From an uncultured candidate division WPS-2 bacterium (GTDB taxonomy: Bacteria > Vulcanimicrobiota > Vulcanimicrobiia > Vulcanimicrobiales > Vulcanimicrobiaceae): 58,410 nucleotides of DNA. Positions within the stretch are counted from its first letter, which is position 1, and every line of letters starts with the position of its first letter. Under the pieces are notes generated by a model. That model saw nothing but the letters and a program-made list of their open reading frames with translations. It did no database searches and was not told where the DNA came from. The stretch covers positions 1-58,410 of the forward strand of contig CALEYW010000094.1 of assembly GCA_937927945.1 (NCBI GenBank), written 5' to 3'. Positions 33,986-42,275 of the stretch are shown here, piece by piece. Position numbers and translations under genes: made by a program.

Positions 33986-34048
33986 GCGGAGCGAGCGACC
34001 GAGCCGCGAGCCACGCTGACGTACGGGGTCCGCGCCCGACCGTGGCTC
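33646..34048 (+). repeat. Iteron array with 57-bp period, overlapping the rep 3' end
   Basis: GTACGGGG occurs at 33647, 33704, 33761, 33818, 33872, 33929 and 34021: spacings 57, 57, 57, 54, 57 and 92. Four copies are preceded by GAGCCACGCTGA. Three copies have a downstream CGTGGCTC exactly 33 bases from GAGCCACG, forming hairpins. The first six lie inside rep, in frame. Likely Rep-binding sites, part of the origin. Confidence 0.8.
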
Positions 34049-34065
34049 CCGAAAACGGCTCCGGA

Positions 34066-35373
34066 CTACTTCGCGGCCCTTTTGATCGTCGTCACCGCGT
34101 GCAGCGGCGTCAACTGAATCCCGATCCGGAGCGACAGCCACCCGTCAATCCAGCCGTATCGCGGCAGCCGCACGGGGTCGTCGACATATTCCCAGCTCTC
34201 GAAGATGCCATCCGCAACGAGCGTGTTCAACGAAAGCTCGAGCTTCTCGCGAGTGCGCTTCGGATTCTCTTTTTCAACCTGCTCGCCGAGATCCGCCAAC
34301 AACGCGCGAATCCGACGTACAAGACGTCGCTCGGCATCACACTCGTGCCGGCGCTGCGCAACGTAACGTGCGACGTTCTTCGCCAGCTTCGACTTTCGCG
34401 AATGATATTCGAGAATGCGCCGCGGCATCGTCGTAATGCCTTCGCGCCAACGATCAAACCACGCGCCGAACTTGTACTTGATCGACACGACCTCGCCGGT
34501 GTTCACGTCAACGTCTTTCGACTCGACCAGCAGAACCGGTGTGAACGTCTGTATATCCCGATCGTCATCGCGCCGTACGGGCGACGATTCAAGCCAGATG
34601 CGACTCAGGCGCTCAAACGACTCCGTAACCGCGTCGCGCTGCTCTTGCTTGTGACCCGCTCGAAACTTCTTATCGCCAAGCCCGCCCTTCGTCTTGGGGC
34701 TGATCCCGCGCGCATCGAGGATACCGTCAACGACGATCGTATGCAGCCCGTCCGGATCGCTTGCGTTCTCGACAACGTTCGAGCCAAGAATCTCCAGAAC
34801 GTCCTCGTCCAACGGACCGAAATCGGCGACGAGCATCCGCAATTCAGAAAGCTGCTCTCGCGAGACGGGCGATGCGTCACGAACCGCCGGAACGAACGTG
34901 ACTTCCGTTCTCCCGACGCGCTCTTCGTGTTCGTAGGTGAGGCCTCGCTCAGTTTCGAGAAGCGCGCTGTCCTCCGCGGCGTGCAGCACGAACGCGGAGA
35001 TACCGCGCCGTTCCAGCCCGCCGATCGCCGCGTACGCATCGCCCTGCACCGGCGGGGGCAGGTTCGGCCGCGTGGGTTTCGTGCGCGGCTTGTCGAGCGA
35101 TGCGTACGTCACGCCGACCTCGGCGGGAACGTCGACACCCTCGCGCGCCCATTTGCGCATCGTCTCGCGAAATCGCGCCGACTCTTCGCTACGCGCCGCG
35201 GCCAACGCCGCTTCGTCGAGCGGCAGCATCTCCGGACGATTCCAGAACCAGTCGAACGCGCGACTGAAGAAGGCTTCGTAGTGACCGGCATCCGAGGCCA
35301 CAAGGAAGACCTCGTCGGACGTTCGAGCTATCCGAATCCCCGGATGCCCGGCCGATGCCCGCGAGTCGCTCAC
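34066..35373 (-). CDS. Hypothetical protein, possible replication-associated DNA-binding protein
   Basis: A 435-residue protein from GTG 35373 (GTGA overlap with the previous gene). The centre (residues about 205-260) contains DGILDARGISPKTKGGLGDKKFRAGHKQEQRDAVTESFERLSRIWLE, a helical arrangement reminiscent of plasmid initiator or helix-turn-helix proteins; the C-terminal half is basic. It lies convergent to rep, with only the iteron array between. No confident family assignment. Confidence 0.5.
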   Translation of the reverse strand: MSDSRASAGHPGIRIARTSDEVFLVASDAGHYEAFFSRAFDWFWNRPEMLPLDEAALAAARSEESARFRETMRKWAREGVDVPAEVGVTYASLDKPRTKPTRPNLPPPVQGDAYAAIGGLERRGISAFVLHAAEDSALLETERGLTYEHEERVGRTEVTFVPAVRDASPVSREQLSELRMLVADFGPLDEDVLEILGSNVVENASDPDGLHTIVVDGILDARGISPKTKGGLGDKKFRAGHKQEQRDAVTESFERLSRIWLESSPVRRDDDRDIQTFTPVLLVESKDVDVNTGEVVSIKYKFGAWFDRWREGITTMPRRILEYHSRKSKLAKNVARYVAQRRHECDAERRLVRRIRALLADLGEQVEKENPKRTREKLELSLNTLVADGIFESWEYVDDPVRLPRYGWIDGWLSLRIGIQLTPLHAVTTIKRAAK

Positions 35374-35633
35374 GCGGCCTCCCTTCGCCACGGCTGTAGG
35401 TCGTACCGTCGCCGCCGGCCGCTGCCCACCCAGTCAATCACGATTTTGAGCAGCCCAGCGCGCAAAAGCGCGTTCTCGTAGCGCAAGAGGGACCTGCCCG
35501 TCACCCGCAGCCGCGCCTGGGCCTCCTCAAACGAGATCGCCGGTTCCCCATAGATCGAGAGCGCGAGCGCTCGAGGGCCTTCTCCGACCTTCGCCTCGTC
35601 GAGAGCGCGGCTCAGCGAGAGCGCGTCGATCAT
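35370..35633 (-). CDS. Small winged-helix-like protein
   Basis: An 87-residue protein (ATG 35633, overlapping the upstream stop as ATGA). SFEEAQARLRVTGRSLLRYENALLRAGLLKI followed by a short RRRRYDL wing is a typical small winged helix. Likely DNA-binding; possibly a regulator of this operon. Confidence 0.6.
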   Translation of the reverse strand: MIDALSLSRALDEAKVGEGPRALALSIYGEPAISFEEAQARLRVTGRSLLRYENALLRAGLLKIVIDWVGSGRRRRYDLQPWRREAA

Positions 35634-35932
35634 TTCGCAGCATCCGTTCGGGCGGCGAGCCACTCCTCCAGGACGCTCGGCTCCGTGCCCGCCAGCGCCG
35701 CAAACGTCGAATACATCGGTTCGGGCTCCGTCCACTCCACCGCGCTCTGCAGACCTTCGATGCGGACCTGCCACACGTTGCGGCCGCGGGCTTGGACGCG
35801 CTCGGCCAGGAGAACGCGCTCGCCGACGCGAGCGCGACCTAGCTCGACCACCGGCGCCCCCGCGACCGTCTCGTGCTGGACCGCGCGCCTGAGCGCGGCC
35901 TCGCCGATCGGGATCACCTTGCGATCGCTCAT
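35630..35932 (-). CDS. Hypothetical protein
   Basis: A 100-residue protein whose start overlaps the upstream stop (ATGA). A VGERVLLAERVQARGRNVWQVRIEG stretch suggests a small beta-barrel; the C-terminus is helical. No family recognised. Confidence 0.6.
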   Translation of the reverse strand: MSDRKVIPIGEAALRRAVQHETVAGAPVVELGRARVGERVLLAERVQARGRNVWQVRIEGLQSAVEWTEPEPMYSTFAALAGTEPSVLEEWLAARTDAAK

Positions 35933-36165
35933 CGGCCGAAGATTCCGAACCCGAGCGTCAACGCGAGGATCCCGAGCGCGACGAACACGCCCGTGCGCCG
36001 CCGCGGAGCGGCGACGAAGAACGCGGGCGGGTCGCCCGGCCGCGCCGTCCGCACGACGGTCCCCGCCGGCGCGGGCGGCAGCGGGGCCGCAGGTGCCGCC
36101 GCGGCGCGCGCCTCGTCCACGATCGCCTGCGCCGTCCGCACCGCCAGTAGGCTGCCTTCGCTCAT
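35929..36165 (-). CDS. Small membrane protein, first gene of the 36165-34066 operon
   Basis: A 78-residue protein with an Ala/Pro-rich linker and a single C-terminal hydrophobic segment (GVFVALGILALTLGFGIFG). Tail-anchored topology. Not recognised. Its stop overlaps the next gene's start (ATGA). Confidence 0.6.
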   Translation of the reverse strand: MSEGSLLAVRTAQAIVDEARAAAAPAAPLPPAPAGTVVRTARPGDPPAFFVAAPRRRTGVFVALGILALTLGFGIFGR

Positions 36166-36181
36166 CGTCACCCTCCGAATG

Positions 36182-36200
36182 GCTGTCACTTTCCGACAGC
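36182..36200. promoter_or_regulatory. Inverted repeat in the divergent promoter region
   Basis: GCTGTC (36182-36187) and GACAGC (36195-36200) with a 7-base spacer, between the operon starting at 36165 (minus) and the genes starting at 36338 (plus). Candidate operator. Confidence 0.45.
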
Positions 36201-36337
36201 TTCCTTCTCCCCCGCCCTCTGGCCTCCTACTCGCTTTGCACGGCCGTCCCTAAAACCGGCCAGGGTTCCCCTCCAAAAAACACCCTAACCATATCCTCGC
36301 TTGCAGGATCGGCCCTCGGGCGCACGAACGCGACGGT

Positions 36338-36553
36338 ATGATGGCGTTGACCTACAACGAGCGCCAGGACCTCGTTACGGCGGTCTACCGCTCCGAATGC
36401 GCCCCCAACGGGCCCGGCTCGGTCGGCTTCCAAAAGGCGCATCTGGAAATGCTCTTCGGGCTCCCCGACCACACGCTGCGCGAGCGCGCGGCGCGTATGT
36501 CGGCCGACGCAGAACAGGAGCGCGCGCGCGAGCGCGCGTTGCGACTGCGTTGA
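36338..36553 (+). CDS. Small hypothetical protein
   Basis: A 71-residue soluble helical protein beginning MMALTYNERQDLVTAVYRSE; the second Met is an equally good start. One Cys. No family recognised. First gene of a long plus-strand run; its stop overlaps the next start (TTGA). Confidence 0.6.
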   Translation: MMALTYNERQDLVTAVYRSECAPNGPGSVGFQKAHLEMLFGLPDHTLRERAARMSADAEQERARERALRLR

Positions 36554-36738
36554 TCGCCATTCAAGGGCTCGAGACGATTCCCGAAATCGGAAAGCGTCAA
36601 GAGCTGCTCGCGCAAGCGCGCCTGGCTATGGGAGCGCGTAACTTCGTCCTCGCCCGCAGCCTTTGCGACCAAGCCGACCGAGTCGCGTCGCTCGCGCGTA
36701 CGCGTCTTGCATCACGCCGGGAGCGAGAAGCAACATGA
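36550..36738 (+). CDS. Small helical protein preceding a degenerate GGDEF gene
   Basis: A 62-residue protein from TTG 36550 (TTGA overlap), made of two predicted helices (KRQELLAQARLAMGARNFVLARSLCDQ). Its stop overlaps the next start (ATGA). Size, composition and position parallel the 62-residue protein at 10466. Confidence 0.55.
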   Translation: MIAIQGLETIPEIGKRQELLAQARLAMGARNFVLARSLCDQADRVASLARTRLASRREREAT

Positions 36739-37289
36739 ACCAGCGAACCGACTACGAACGCTTGGAGCTCGCGCTCCAACGCGGCGACGACGCAACGGAG
36801 CTGCTACGCGCGGAAATCGACCACGCCGAAACGCTCGCGCGCGGCGCCTCTCCGATCGACGACACTTTCACACGAAGCGGGATGCTGACCCGCTACGCAT
36901 TCAGCGCAGCGCTACAGAGCGAGACCGCGCGATGCATGCGCACGCGCGACCCGATCGGCGTCTTGGTCGTGACGCTCGGCGAGGAGCTCGACGCGCAAGA
37001 CGAGCTTCGCCTTGCGCTGCAACTTCGCGAGATCGCGGCGAACGCCGGCGACCTCGTCGGCCGCGTCGAAAACGGCTACGCGGTCGCGCTCCCCTGGATC
37101 GACGATCACGAGATCAAACCGCTCGCGCGCACGTTCGAGGCGATGATTCGCGCGATCGTCCGTCCCGGCGCCGACGTGCGCATCGGCTCGCTCAGCACCG
37201 TCCCAACACGCGACGACCTCGAAGGCTTCGCGCTGCCGGCCGTCAGTCCACTGCGCATGCCCGCGCTCGCGAAAACCCGAGCTCGGTGA
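36735..37289 (+). CDS. Degenerate GGDEF-like protein
   Basis: A 184-residue protein. An N-terminal helical segment (residues 1-45) is followed by a GGDEF-like fold: TRSGMLTRYAFSAALQSETARCM corresponds to the domain entry, IGVLVVTLGEELDAQDELRLALQLREIA to the first beta-alpha unit, and GDLVGRVENGYAVALPWID to the RYGGDEF hairpin, with NGYAV in place of GGDEF. Catalytic residues are absent, so it is probably a nucleotide-sensing or structural homologue rather than an enzyme. Confidence 0.6.
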   Translation: MNQRTDYERLELALQRGDDATELLRAEIDHAETLARGASPIDDTFTRSGMLTRYAFSAALQSETARCMRTRDPIGVLVVTLGEELDAQDELRLALQLREIAANAGDLVGRVENGYAVALPWIDDHEIKPLARTFEAMIRAIVRPGADVRIGSLSTVPTRDDLEGFALPAVSPLRMPALAKTRAR

Positions 37290-37726
37290 GCGCTCGCGGA
37301 CGGTTCCCATCGCGTCTTCTGGCCGTCCGCGCGTTTGCTACCTGCCGCGGATCCGCCGCGACCCTTCACCTCGTCGACGGCCCGTGCTTGCCGTGTCGCG
37401 CACGCGGCAAATGGCGCGAAGGCCCGATCCTCTGTATCTGCGACAACTGCGACGGCCGCGGGTTCACCGCCGACGCGCACCGCATTGTCGCTACCGAAAC
37501 CGATGGCGTACGCCTCGCGGAACCATGCAGTGCCTGCGGCACACGTCTGATAGGCCTGCCCGACCTCACGTTCGCGATCGTCGACGTGACGCGCACGCCT
37601 AGCCCCCGAATCGCCTACGAAGGGTATCTACGGGCTGCGAACGCGATCGAGCAACTTCGCACCGATCCGATCCTCGCCGATCAACTCTTTCCGCCGCGCA
37701 ATCCGACGCTGTTCTCGACCTGCTGA
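37286..37726 (+). CDS. Zinc-finger protein with CxxC knuckles
   Basis: A 146-residue protein (GTG 37286, GTGA overlap). Cys motifs: CLPCRARGKW, CICDNCDGRGF and CSACG; the CxxCxGxG form of the middle one resembles DnaJ-type zinc fingers. The C-terminus is helical. Possible RNA/DNA or protein-binding role. Confidence 0.6.
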   Translation: MSARGRFPSRLLAVRAFATCRGSAATLHLVDGPCLPCRARGKWREGPILCICDNCDGRGFTADAHRIVATETDGVRLAEPCSACGTRLIGLPDLTFAIVDVTRTPSPRIAYEGYLRAANAIEQLRTDPILADQLFPPRNPTLFSTC

Positions 37727-37739
37727 GCCCGAGCCGACC

Positions 37740-37970
37740 ATGAGCCATTTTGCGTCCGTCGTTCGCCGCGGGCAACTCGACGTCTCCGAGTACCGCGACC
37801 CTTCGTTCCCCGGCGTGATCGTCGCAACGACCGTCTGCGACTCCGGGCATCGGACGGCGTTCGTTCTCGGTGCCGACGACGTGCAGCTCGAGATCATTCG
37901 GGCCGAATGGACCGACGTTGAACATTGGTTCGCCGGCAGAGACTACAACAGCATCCGCGAGCTCGACTGA
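37740..37970 (+). CDS. Small hypothetical protein
   Basis: A 76-residue soluble protein, 13 bases after the previous stop, rich in beta-type residues (VIVATTVCDSGHRTAFVLG). No family recognised. The 325 bases that follow contain no gene, only the promoter-like repeats described below. Confidence 0.55.
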   Translation: MSHFASVVRRGQLDVSEYRDPSFPGVIVATTVCDSGHRTAFVLGADDVQLEIIRAEWTDVEHWFAGRDYNSIRELD

Positions 37971-38131
37971 GCGCGGCCCGACGCGCTGCCACGCCTCGCG
38001 CCGGGTCCCCAAGGGCGACCCCTAACGCAAGAAAGCGCGCTCCCTGCGGCGCGGCACCCCCGACGCGGTGCGCTTGCTCTACCGCCCGACCCCGGCGCGC
38101 GCGCAAAGCGGCCGTAAAAAATCCCTCCAGA

Positions 38132-38215
38132 ACCCCTCCCGAGAATACACGGGGAATAGACAGCAGCCCCCGATTGCTGTATAACCCACTCAGACCCCTC
38201 ACGAGAATGTGCGGG
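38132..38215 (+). promoter_or_regulatory. Two 62-bp-spaced copies of the ACCCCTC...GAGAAT motif
   Basis: ACCCCTCCCGAGAATACACG at 38132 and ACCCCTCACGAGAATGTGCG at 38194 agree at 16 of 20 positions. Between them lies an inverted repeat (ACAGCA 38160-38165, TGCTGT 38175-38180). Likely tandem promoter or activator sites for gene 38296. Confidence 0.5.
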
Positions 38216-38295
38216 GGCTGCCGCCTCGGCGGCTTCGCCGCTGCTTCGCGCAGCATCCACCGGCCGGAAACCCCGGCAAGGAGTCTGAGACGACG

Positions 38296-39849
38296 ATGGA
38301 TCTGAACGATCCGCTCTACCACTCGGCTGAGTCCGGCTTCGTGGAGGTTCGGGGGAACAGGTACTACGCGTTGACCGATCCGCGCTCGCACTACTTCGCG
38401 AGCACGATCAAGGCCGACGGCGGTGCCTGGTCCCCCGAACACCAGGCCTACATCATGCCGACCGACCTCACGGAAGAGTTCGAGCGCGCGTGCGAACGCA
38501 TCGCCTCGATGCCGTGGCGACCGCTCGACGAGAACATGGCGCGCTACTGCTCCGACGAGCTCTACAAGATGGGCGTCATGTCCATCCAGAAGCCGGTTTT
38601 CGCCGACAACCCGAACGGCCCCAAGAAGAAAGTCTACGTCGCGCCGAACGAGGAGCTGTTCGACAAAGCCAACGAGCTGATCTTCAATGCTTCGCGCATC
38701 ACGCCCGAGCAAGTCGCGAAGATCAACGGCTACATCGCCACGGGCGAAGCGACGCCGACGATCCTCGACGGCACGCCGCAAGAGTTCGCGGCGAAGCTCA
38801 AGTCCAACTCGCTCTCGCAGAGCGACGCGAAGAAGATCCTGCGTCACCTCGAGCCCGCTCCCGAGCAGGCGATCGAGGAGTTCCGCAACATGATCGTCGG
38901 CGGTCGCCTCACCGAGAAGCAGCTCGGCTTCGACCCGAACACCGAGCCCGAGCGCGTCAACGGCCTGAAGGCACAGCAGGTCTACGACTTCATCAACGAA
39001 GGCAAGAAGATGGCCGATCACGACCTCAAGAAGAAGGTCGCGGCCTACCAGAACCTCGGCGCGTTCGGCAACCAGGAGATCTACTACGACGATCTCACGG
39101 CGGCCAAGGCGCGTTCGCTCGTCAAGACCGGCCAGATCTTCGCGAGCGGCGACGAGTTCACGAAGGCGCTCGACGAAGTCGATCGCAACGGCTTCGGGCT
39201 CGCCGGTGAGCGCGGCGCGTACGGCCAGCGCGTCAGCGCCAACGGCACCGACCAGGGCGCCTTCGAAGGCTCGCTCGACAGGATGACCTCGCTGCTCAAA
39301 AACGGCGAGATCGAAGGCCTCGACCCGAACGCGAAGGCCGTCGACTTCCCGACGCACGGGTACGCCGCCGGCGGCGTCGCGTGGGCCAGCGCGCACCACG
39401 CGATCCTCGCGATCGACGAGACCCACTACACCGCGCTCAACCGCAAGGACATCGCGCTCGAAAAGGGCCTCGACCTGCGCGACCACATCGGCGAGTTCGT
39501 CGCCTTCGCGTGCCGTCGCAACGACCGCCCCTACGGCGTGCTGACCAACGCGAACACCGTCGGCCAGGCCATCTGCGAGATGGACGCCCGACAGACGCTC
39601 CACGACACGCGGCGCACCTTCAAGGCGGCCGAGACGCCGACCACCCCGGTCCAAGGCAAGGTCATCGCCATGCGCGGCGACTTCGCCTCGGTGGACCTGG
39701 GTGACGCCGGAATCCTCACCGTCCCGAAGGCCGAGCTCACCGACCCCTCGCCCAAGTACAACGCGATCGTCGGCTTCGAGCCCGCGACCGTGGGCGCGAG
39801 CGCCGGTGCTCCCGCGCCGAGCCGAAAGACCGGCCGCGGCGGCCGCTGA
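38296..39849 (+). CDS. Large plasmid-type protein of unknown function with KfrB-like end
   Basis: A 517-residue protein from ATG 38296 with a GGAG site. An N-terminal module contains IKADGGAWSPEHQAYIMP, a pattern common in plasmid proteins (lysine/aspartate, then GxxW and WxxP). The middle consists of repeated helix-turn segments (ITPEQVAKI, LSQSDAKKIL, LTEKQLGFD) spaced about 60 residues. The C-terminus (VQGKVIAMRGDFASVDLGDAGILTVP) is beta-rich and resembles KfrB-like domains. It may take part in conjugation or replication, but the assignment is uncertain. Confidence 0.6.
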   Translation: MDLNDPLYHSAESGFVEVRGNRYYALTDPRSHYFASTIKADGGAWSPEHQAYIMPTDLTEEFERACERIASMPWRPLDENMARYCSDELYKMGVMSIQKPVFADNPNGPKKKVYVAPNEELFDKANELIFNASRITPEQVAKINGYIATGEATPTILDGTPQEFAAKLKSNSLSQSDAKKILRHLEPAPEQAIEEFRNMIVGGRLTEKQLGFDPNTEPERVNGLKAQQVYDFINEGKKMADHDLKKKVAAYQNLGAFGNQEIYYDDLTAAKARSLVKTGQIFASGDEFTKALDEVDRNGFGLAGERGAYGQRVSANGTDQGAFEGSLDRMTSLLKNGEIEGLDPNAKAVDFPTHGYAAGGVAWASAHHAILAIDETHYTALNRKDIALEKGLDLRDHIGEFVAFACRRNDRPYGVLTNANTVGQAICEMDARQTLHDTRRTFKAAETPTTPVQGKVIAMRGDFASVDLGDAGILTVPKAELTDPSPKYNAIVGFEPATVGASAGAPAPSRKTGRGGR

Positions 39850-39873
39850 GGCCCTGCGTTCCCCATCACCCTC

Positions 39874-39910
39874 GAGGCCGGCGTCCGGGTGGCGTCGGCC
39901 TCTTCTTCTC
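39874..39910 (+). terminator. Rho-independent terminator
   Basis: GAGGCCG (39874-39880) and CGGCCTC (39896-39902) with a T/C-rich tail to 39910. It separates two large genes and supports the start of the next gene at 39922. Confidence 0.75.
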
Positions 39911-39921
39911 TCACGGACACG

Positions 39922-41010
39922 ATGAACAGACCGTACTCCGTACGCGACCTGCGCTCGGTGTTCTACACCGAATCGCTCGTGCGCGATTTCTTCGGCGACT
40001 ACGACTCAGCGACGCGCCGCTGGCGCTTCACGTCGGCGCAAAGCGCCCACGAAGCGGCTGCGTTCCTCGCGACAACCGGCCCGCTCGTCACGCTGCACGA
40101 TCCCGACGCGGTTCGTCACGCAGACGGCATCCGCAGCCGCGGCGGCTTCTCGGTCGTTGCGCGCAACGAAGACGGCGCGAACAAGCGCGGGACCGGCTTC
40201 TACCTCTTCCGCTCCGAAGATGCTCGCTTCGAAGCAGAGCGCTATCTCTACGCACACACCCGCGCAAGCGAAACGCTCCGTCGCGAAGCTCTCGCCAGCC
40301 TCGGCAATATCCCCGACGATCTTCTTCCCGAACCGGCGAGCGCGATCCGAGCGAGGATCGAGGCGGACTCGACTTCGACCCGGGAGGCCGAGACGATCAT
40401 CGCGCGGGCGACCGCCGCGCGGGGGTGCCGCGCGGCGTCCGACACCGCGCTTCGGACGGACCGGGCCGAGGTGCTGGAGCGGGCACGCTCGTTCCTGGCG
40501 GAGTTCGACGAGGTCCCGGCGATCGCGGACGGGCGCATCGTCGGGATCCTCGCGGCAAAGAGCGACCACCACATCGCCGTTCAGGTCGAGCGCGGCGGCG
40601 CCGGCATGGTGTTCGAGCGGTCGCGCATCGCGATGCCGCTCACGCAGCAGCACACCCGCGAGCGAGCCTTCGACGCGTGGCACGTCATCGGGATCGACCT
40701 CGAGCGCGGCTTCGGACGCGCGCTGCAGATCAAAGGCGAACAAGACTTCGACTTCGGCTCGATGCGCATGGCGGCGGCACTCGCCGCCCGCGACCGCGGG
40801 TTGCTGCCGATCCTGCACGACGAGGAGCTGAACCCCCGCGAGGACTACGACGCGACCCTCGTCGGCGCCGACGACACGCTGGCGGCCGCGCTTGATGCAG
40901 GCGCGTACGCGATCGTCGGCCTGCGCGACCGTATGCCGGGCGAGCTCGGGCAGCAGGTGCGGACCGGCCCGTCCTTCGCACAACCCCGCACGCTCGCGCG
41001 CAGCCGCTGA
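39922..41010 (+). CDS. Hypothetical protein with KfrB-like segment
   Basis: A 362-residue protein from ATG 39922 (after the terminator). RIVGILAAKSDHHIAVQVERGG (about 200-225) resembles the beta hairpin of KfrB-like domains in plasmid proteins, and shares the style of the C-terminus of the preceding gene product. The N-terminus is alpha/beta with a GSGFYLFR-type segment. Function unknown. Confidence 0.55.
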   Translation: MNRPYSVRDLRSVFYTESLVRDFFGDYDSATRRWRFTSAQSAHEAAAFLATTGPLVTLHDPDAVRHADGIRSRGGFSVVARNEDGANKRGTGFYLFRSEDARFEAERYLYAHTRASETLRREALASLGNIPDDLLPEPASAIRARIEADSTSTREAETIIARATAARGCRAASDTALRTDRAEVLERARSFLAEFDEVPAIADGRIVGILAAKSDHHIAVQVERGGAGMVFERSRIAMPLTQQHTRERAFDAWHVIGIDLERGFGRALQIKGEQDFDFGSMRMAAALAARDRGLLPILHDEELNPREDYDATLVGADDTLAAALDAGAYAIVGLRDRMPGELGQQVRTGPSFAQPRTLARSR

Positions 41011-41031
41011 CGTCGACTGACTGATTTCATT

Positions 41032-42264
41032 ATGACTTCCGGCGAGAGGCACACGAGCGAACCCACCGCCCCGCGACAAGACGCCGGCGCACGCGCCGGC
41101 GCGGGAGCGGCGGGCTCGCCCGCGCGCCGCGACCGTTCCATGATTGTTCTCTCTAACGCTGTCAACGAGATCAACTTCGGCGCCGTCTACGAGTACCTGT
41201 CGGGATTCTCCCTCTCGAATGCTCGCAAGGTCACGGCGAAAGACCTCGGCGTTATCTGCCCGATCCACAACGACACGCACCCGTCGATGAACCTCGACGT
41301 CACCGGGAAGAAATGGTACTGCCCGGTGTGCCAAGTCGGCGGCGGAATCGCAGACCTCGTGATCGCAGTGAACCCGCCCGGATATGCGGGCGGCGTCACG
41401 CTCACCGAGCGCCGCAGCGCGGCATTCGCGTGGCTGCGCAGCCGGAGCTTCGCGCGCGACGACCTGCAGGATATGCCGCAACGGACGATGCGCGTTCGCA
41501 GCGGCTTCAAGAAGCTGCGCGACGAGCGTTGCACCGTATTCGACTACGTCGACGCGCGCGGAGCGCTCGTCTATCAGGTGCTGCGCTTCGACGGATACGA
41601 CGAGAACCGTCAGCGCGACAAATACTTCCGGCAGCGCCGGCGGCTTCCCGACGGTTCGTGGCAGCTCCGCGGCGAAAGCTGGGACTTCGTCACCGAAGCC
41701 GGCGAGGTCGCCGCGTCTCTGTCGATCTGGAAAGACGATTCGAAGACGACGAAGCGCCGCAAGCCCTCGGGCCCGTGGTTGTACTCGCTCGACGGCGCGG
41801 AGTCGCTGCTGCTGGATCTTCCGGACGTGCTGCGGGCTGCGGCGCGCGGCGAGGTCATCGTGCTGGTCGAAGGCGAGAAGAAAGCCCGCCTCCTGCGCGC
41901 GCGCACCGGCTTGTGCGTCACGACCTTCAACAACGGCGCCGGCGGCCACCTCAACCCGGCTTGGCTGCAACAGGTCGCGGGCTGTTCGGCGCTCTGGTCG
42001 CTGGGCGACTCCGACAAGATCGTCACTCGCCGCGATCCCCGTACCGGCGTCCTCGAACGGCTCTCGCCCGGGCGCGACGCCGCGATCGAGCGCGCGCACT
42101 TCTTCCGCCGCACCGTCTTCGACGTGCGCGCGATCGACTTTTTCCCCGAGCGCTTCGACGGCTCCGACGTCGAGCAGTGGCTCGATGAGCGCCCCGACGC
42201 GTCACCTGCGCAACTCCGCGACGAGCTTGCGGCACTCGCCGCCGCCTCGCCGGCGATCGACTAG
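41032..42264 (+). CDS. DNA primase-like protein with CHC2 zinc finger and Toprim-type segment
   Basis: A 410-residue protein; an internal Met at 41140 (MIVLSNAVNE) gives 374 residues and is likely, because the leader is low-complexity Ala/Gly. CHC2-type zinc finger: CPIHNDTHPS...KWYCPVCQVGGG (about residues 80-105). A Toprim-like core VIVLVEGEKKARLL lies near 278 and a later GDSDKI aspartate motif near 323. Plasmid or phage primases of this type make RNA primers on ssDNA. Confidence 0.85.
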   Translation: MTSGERHTSEPTAPRQDAGARAGAGAAGSPARRDRSMIVLSNAVNEINFGAVYEYLSGFSLSNARKVTAKDLGVICPIHNDTHPSMNLDVTGKKWYCPVCQVGGGIADLVIAVNPPGYAGGVTLTERRSAAFAWLRSRSFARDDLQDMPQRTMRVRSGFKKLRDERCTVFDYVDARGALVYQVLRFDGYDENRQRDKYFRQRRRLPDGSWQLRGESWDFVTEAGEVAASLSIWKDDSKTTKRRKPSGPWLYSLDGAESLLLDLPDVLRAAARGEVIVLVEGEKKARLLRARTGLCVTTFNNGAGGHLNPAWLQQVAGCSALWSLGDSDKIVTRRDPRTGVLERLSPGRDAAIERAHFFRRTVFDVRAIDFFPERFDGSDVEQWLDERPDASPAQLRDELAALAAASPAID

Positions 42265-42275
42265 GAGAACCTTCA

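Noticed and set aside
37894..39654. A 586-codon minus-strand ORF across the large gene at 38296
   Set aside because: The plus-strand protein has normal composition and a ribosome-binding site; the minus ORF is an Arg/Val-rich mirror of GC-rich codon bias.
40006..42099. A 697-codon minus-strand ORF across the genes at 39922 and 41032
   Set aside because: The plus strand has clear CHC2 and Toprim motifs; the minus frame is a shadow with unnatural composition.
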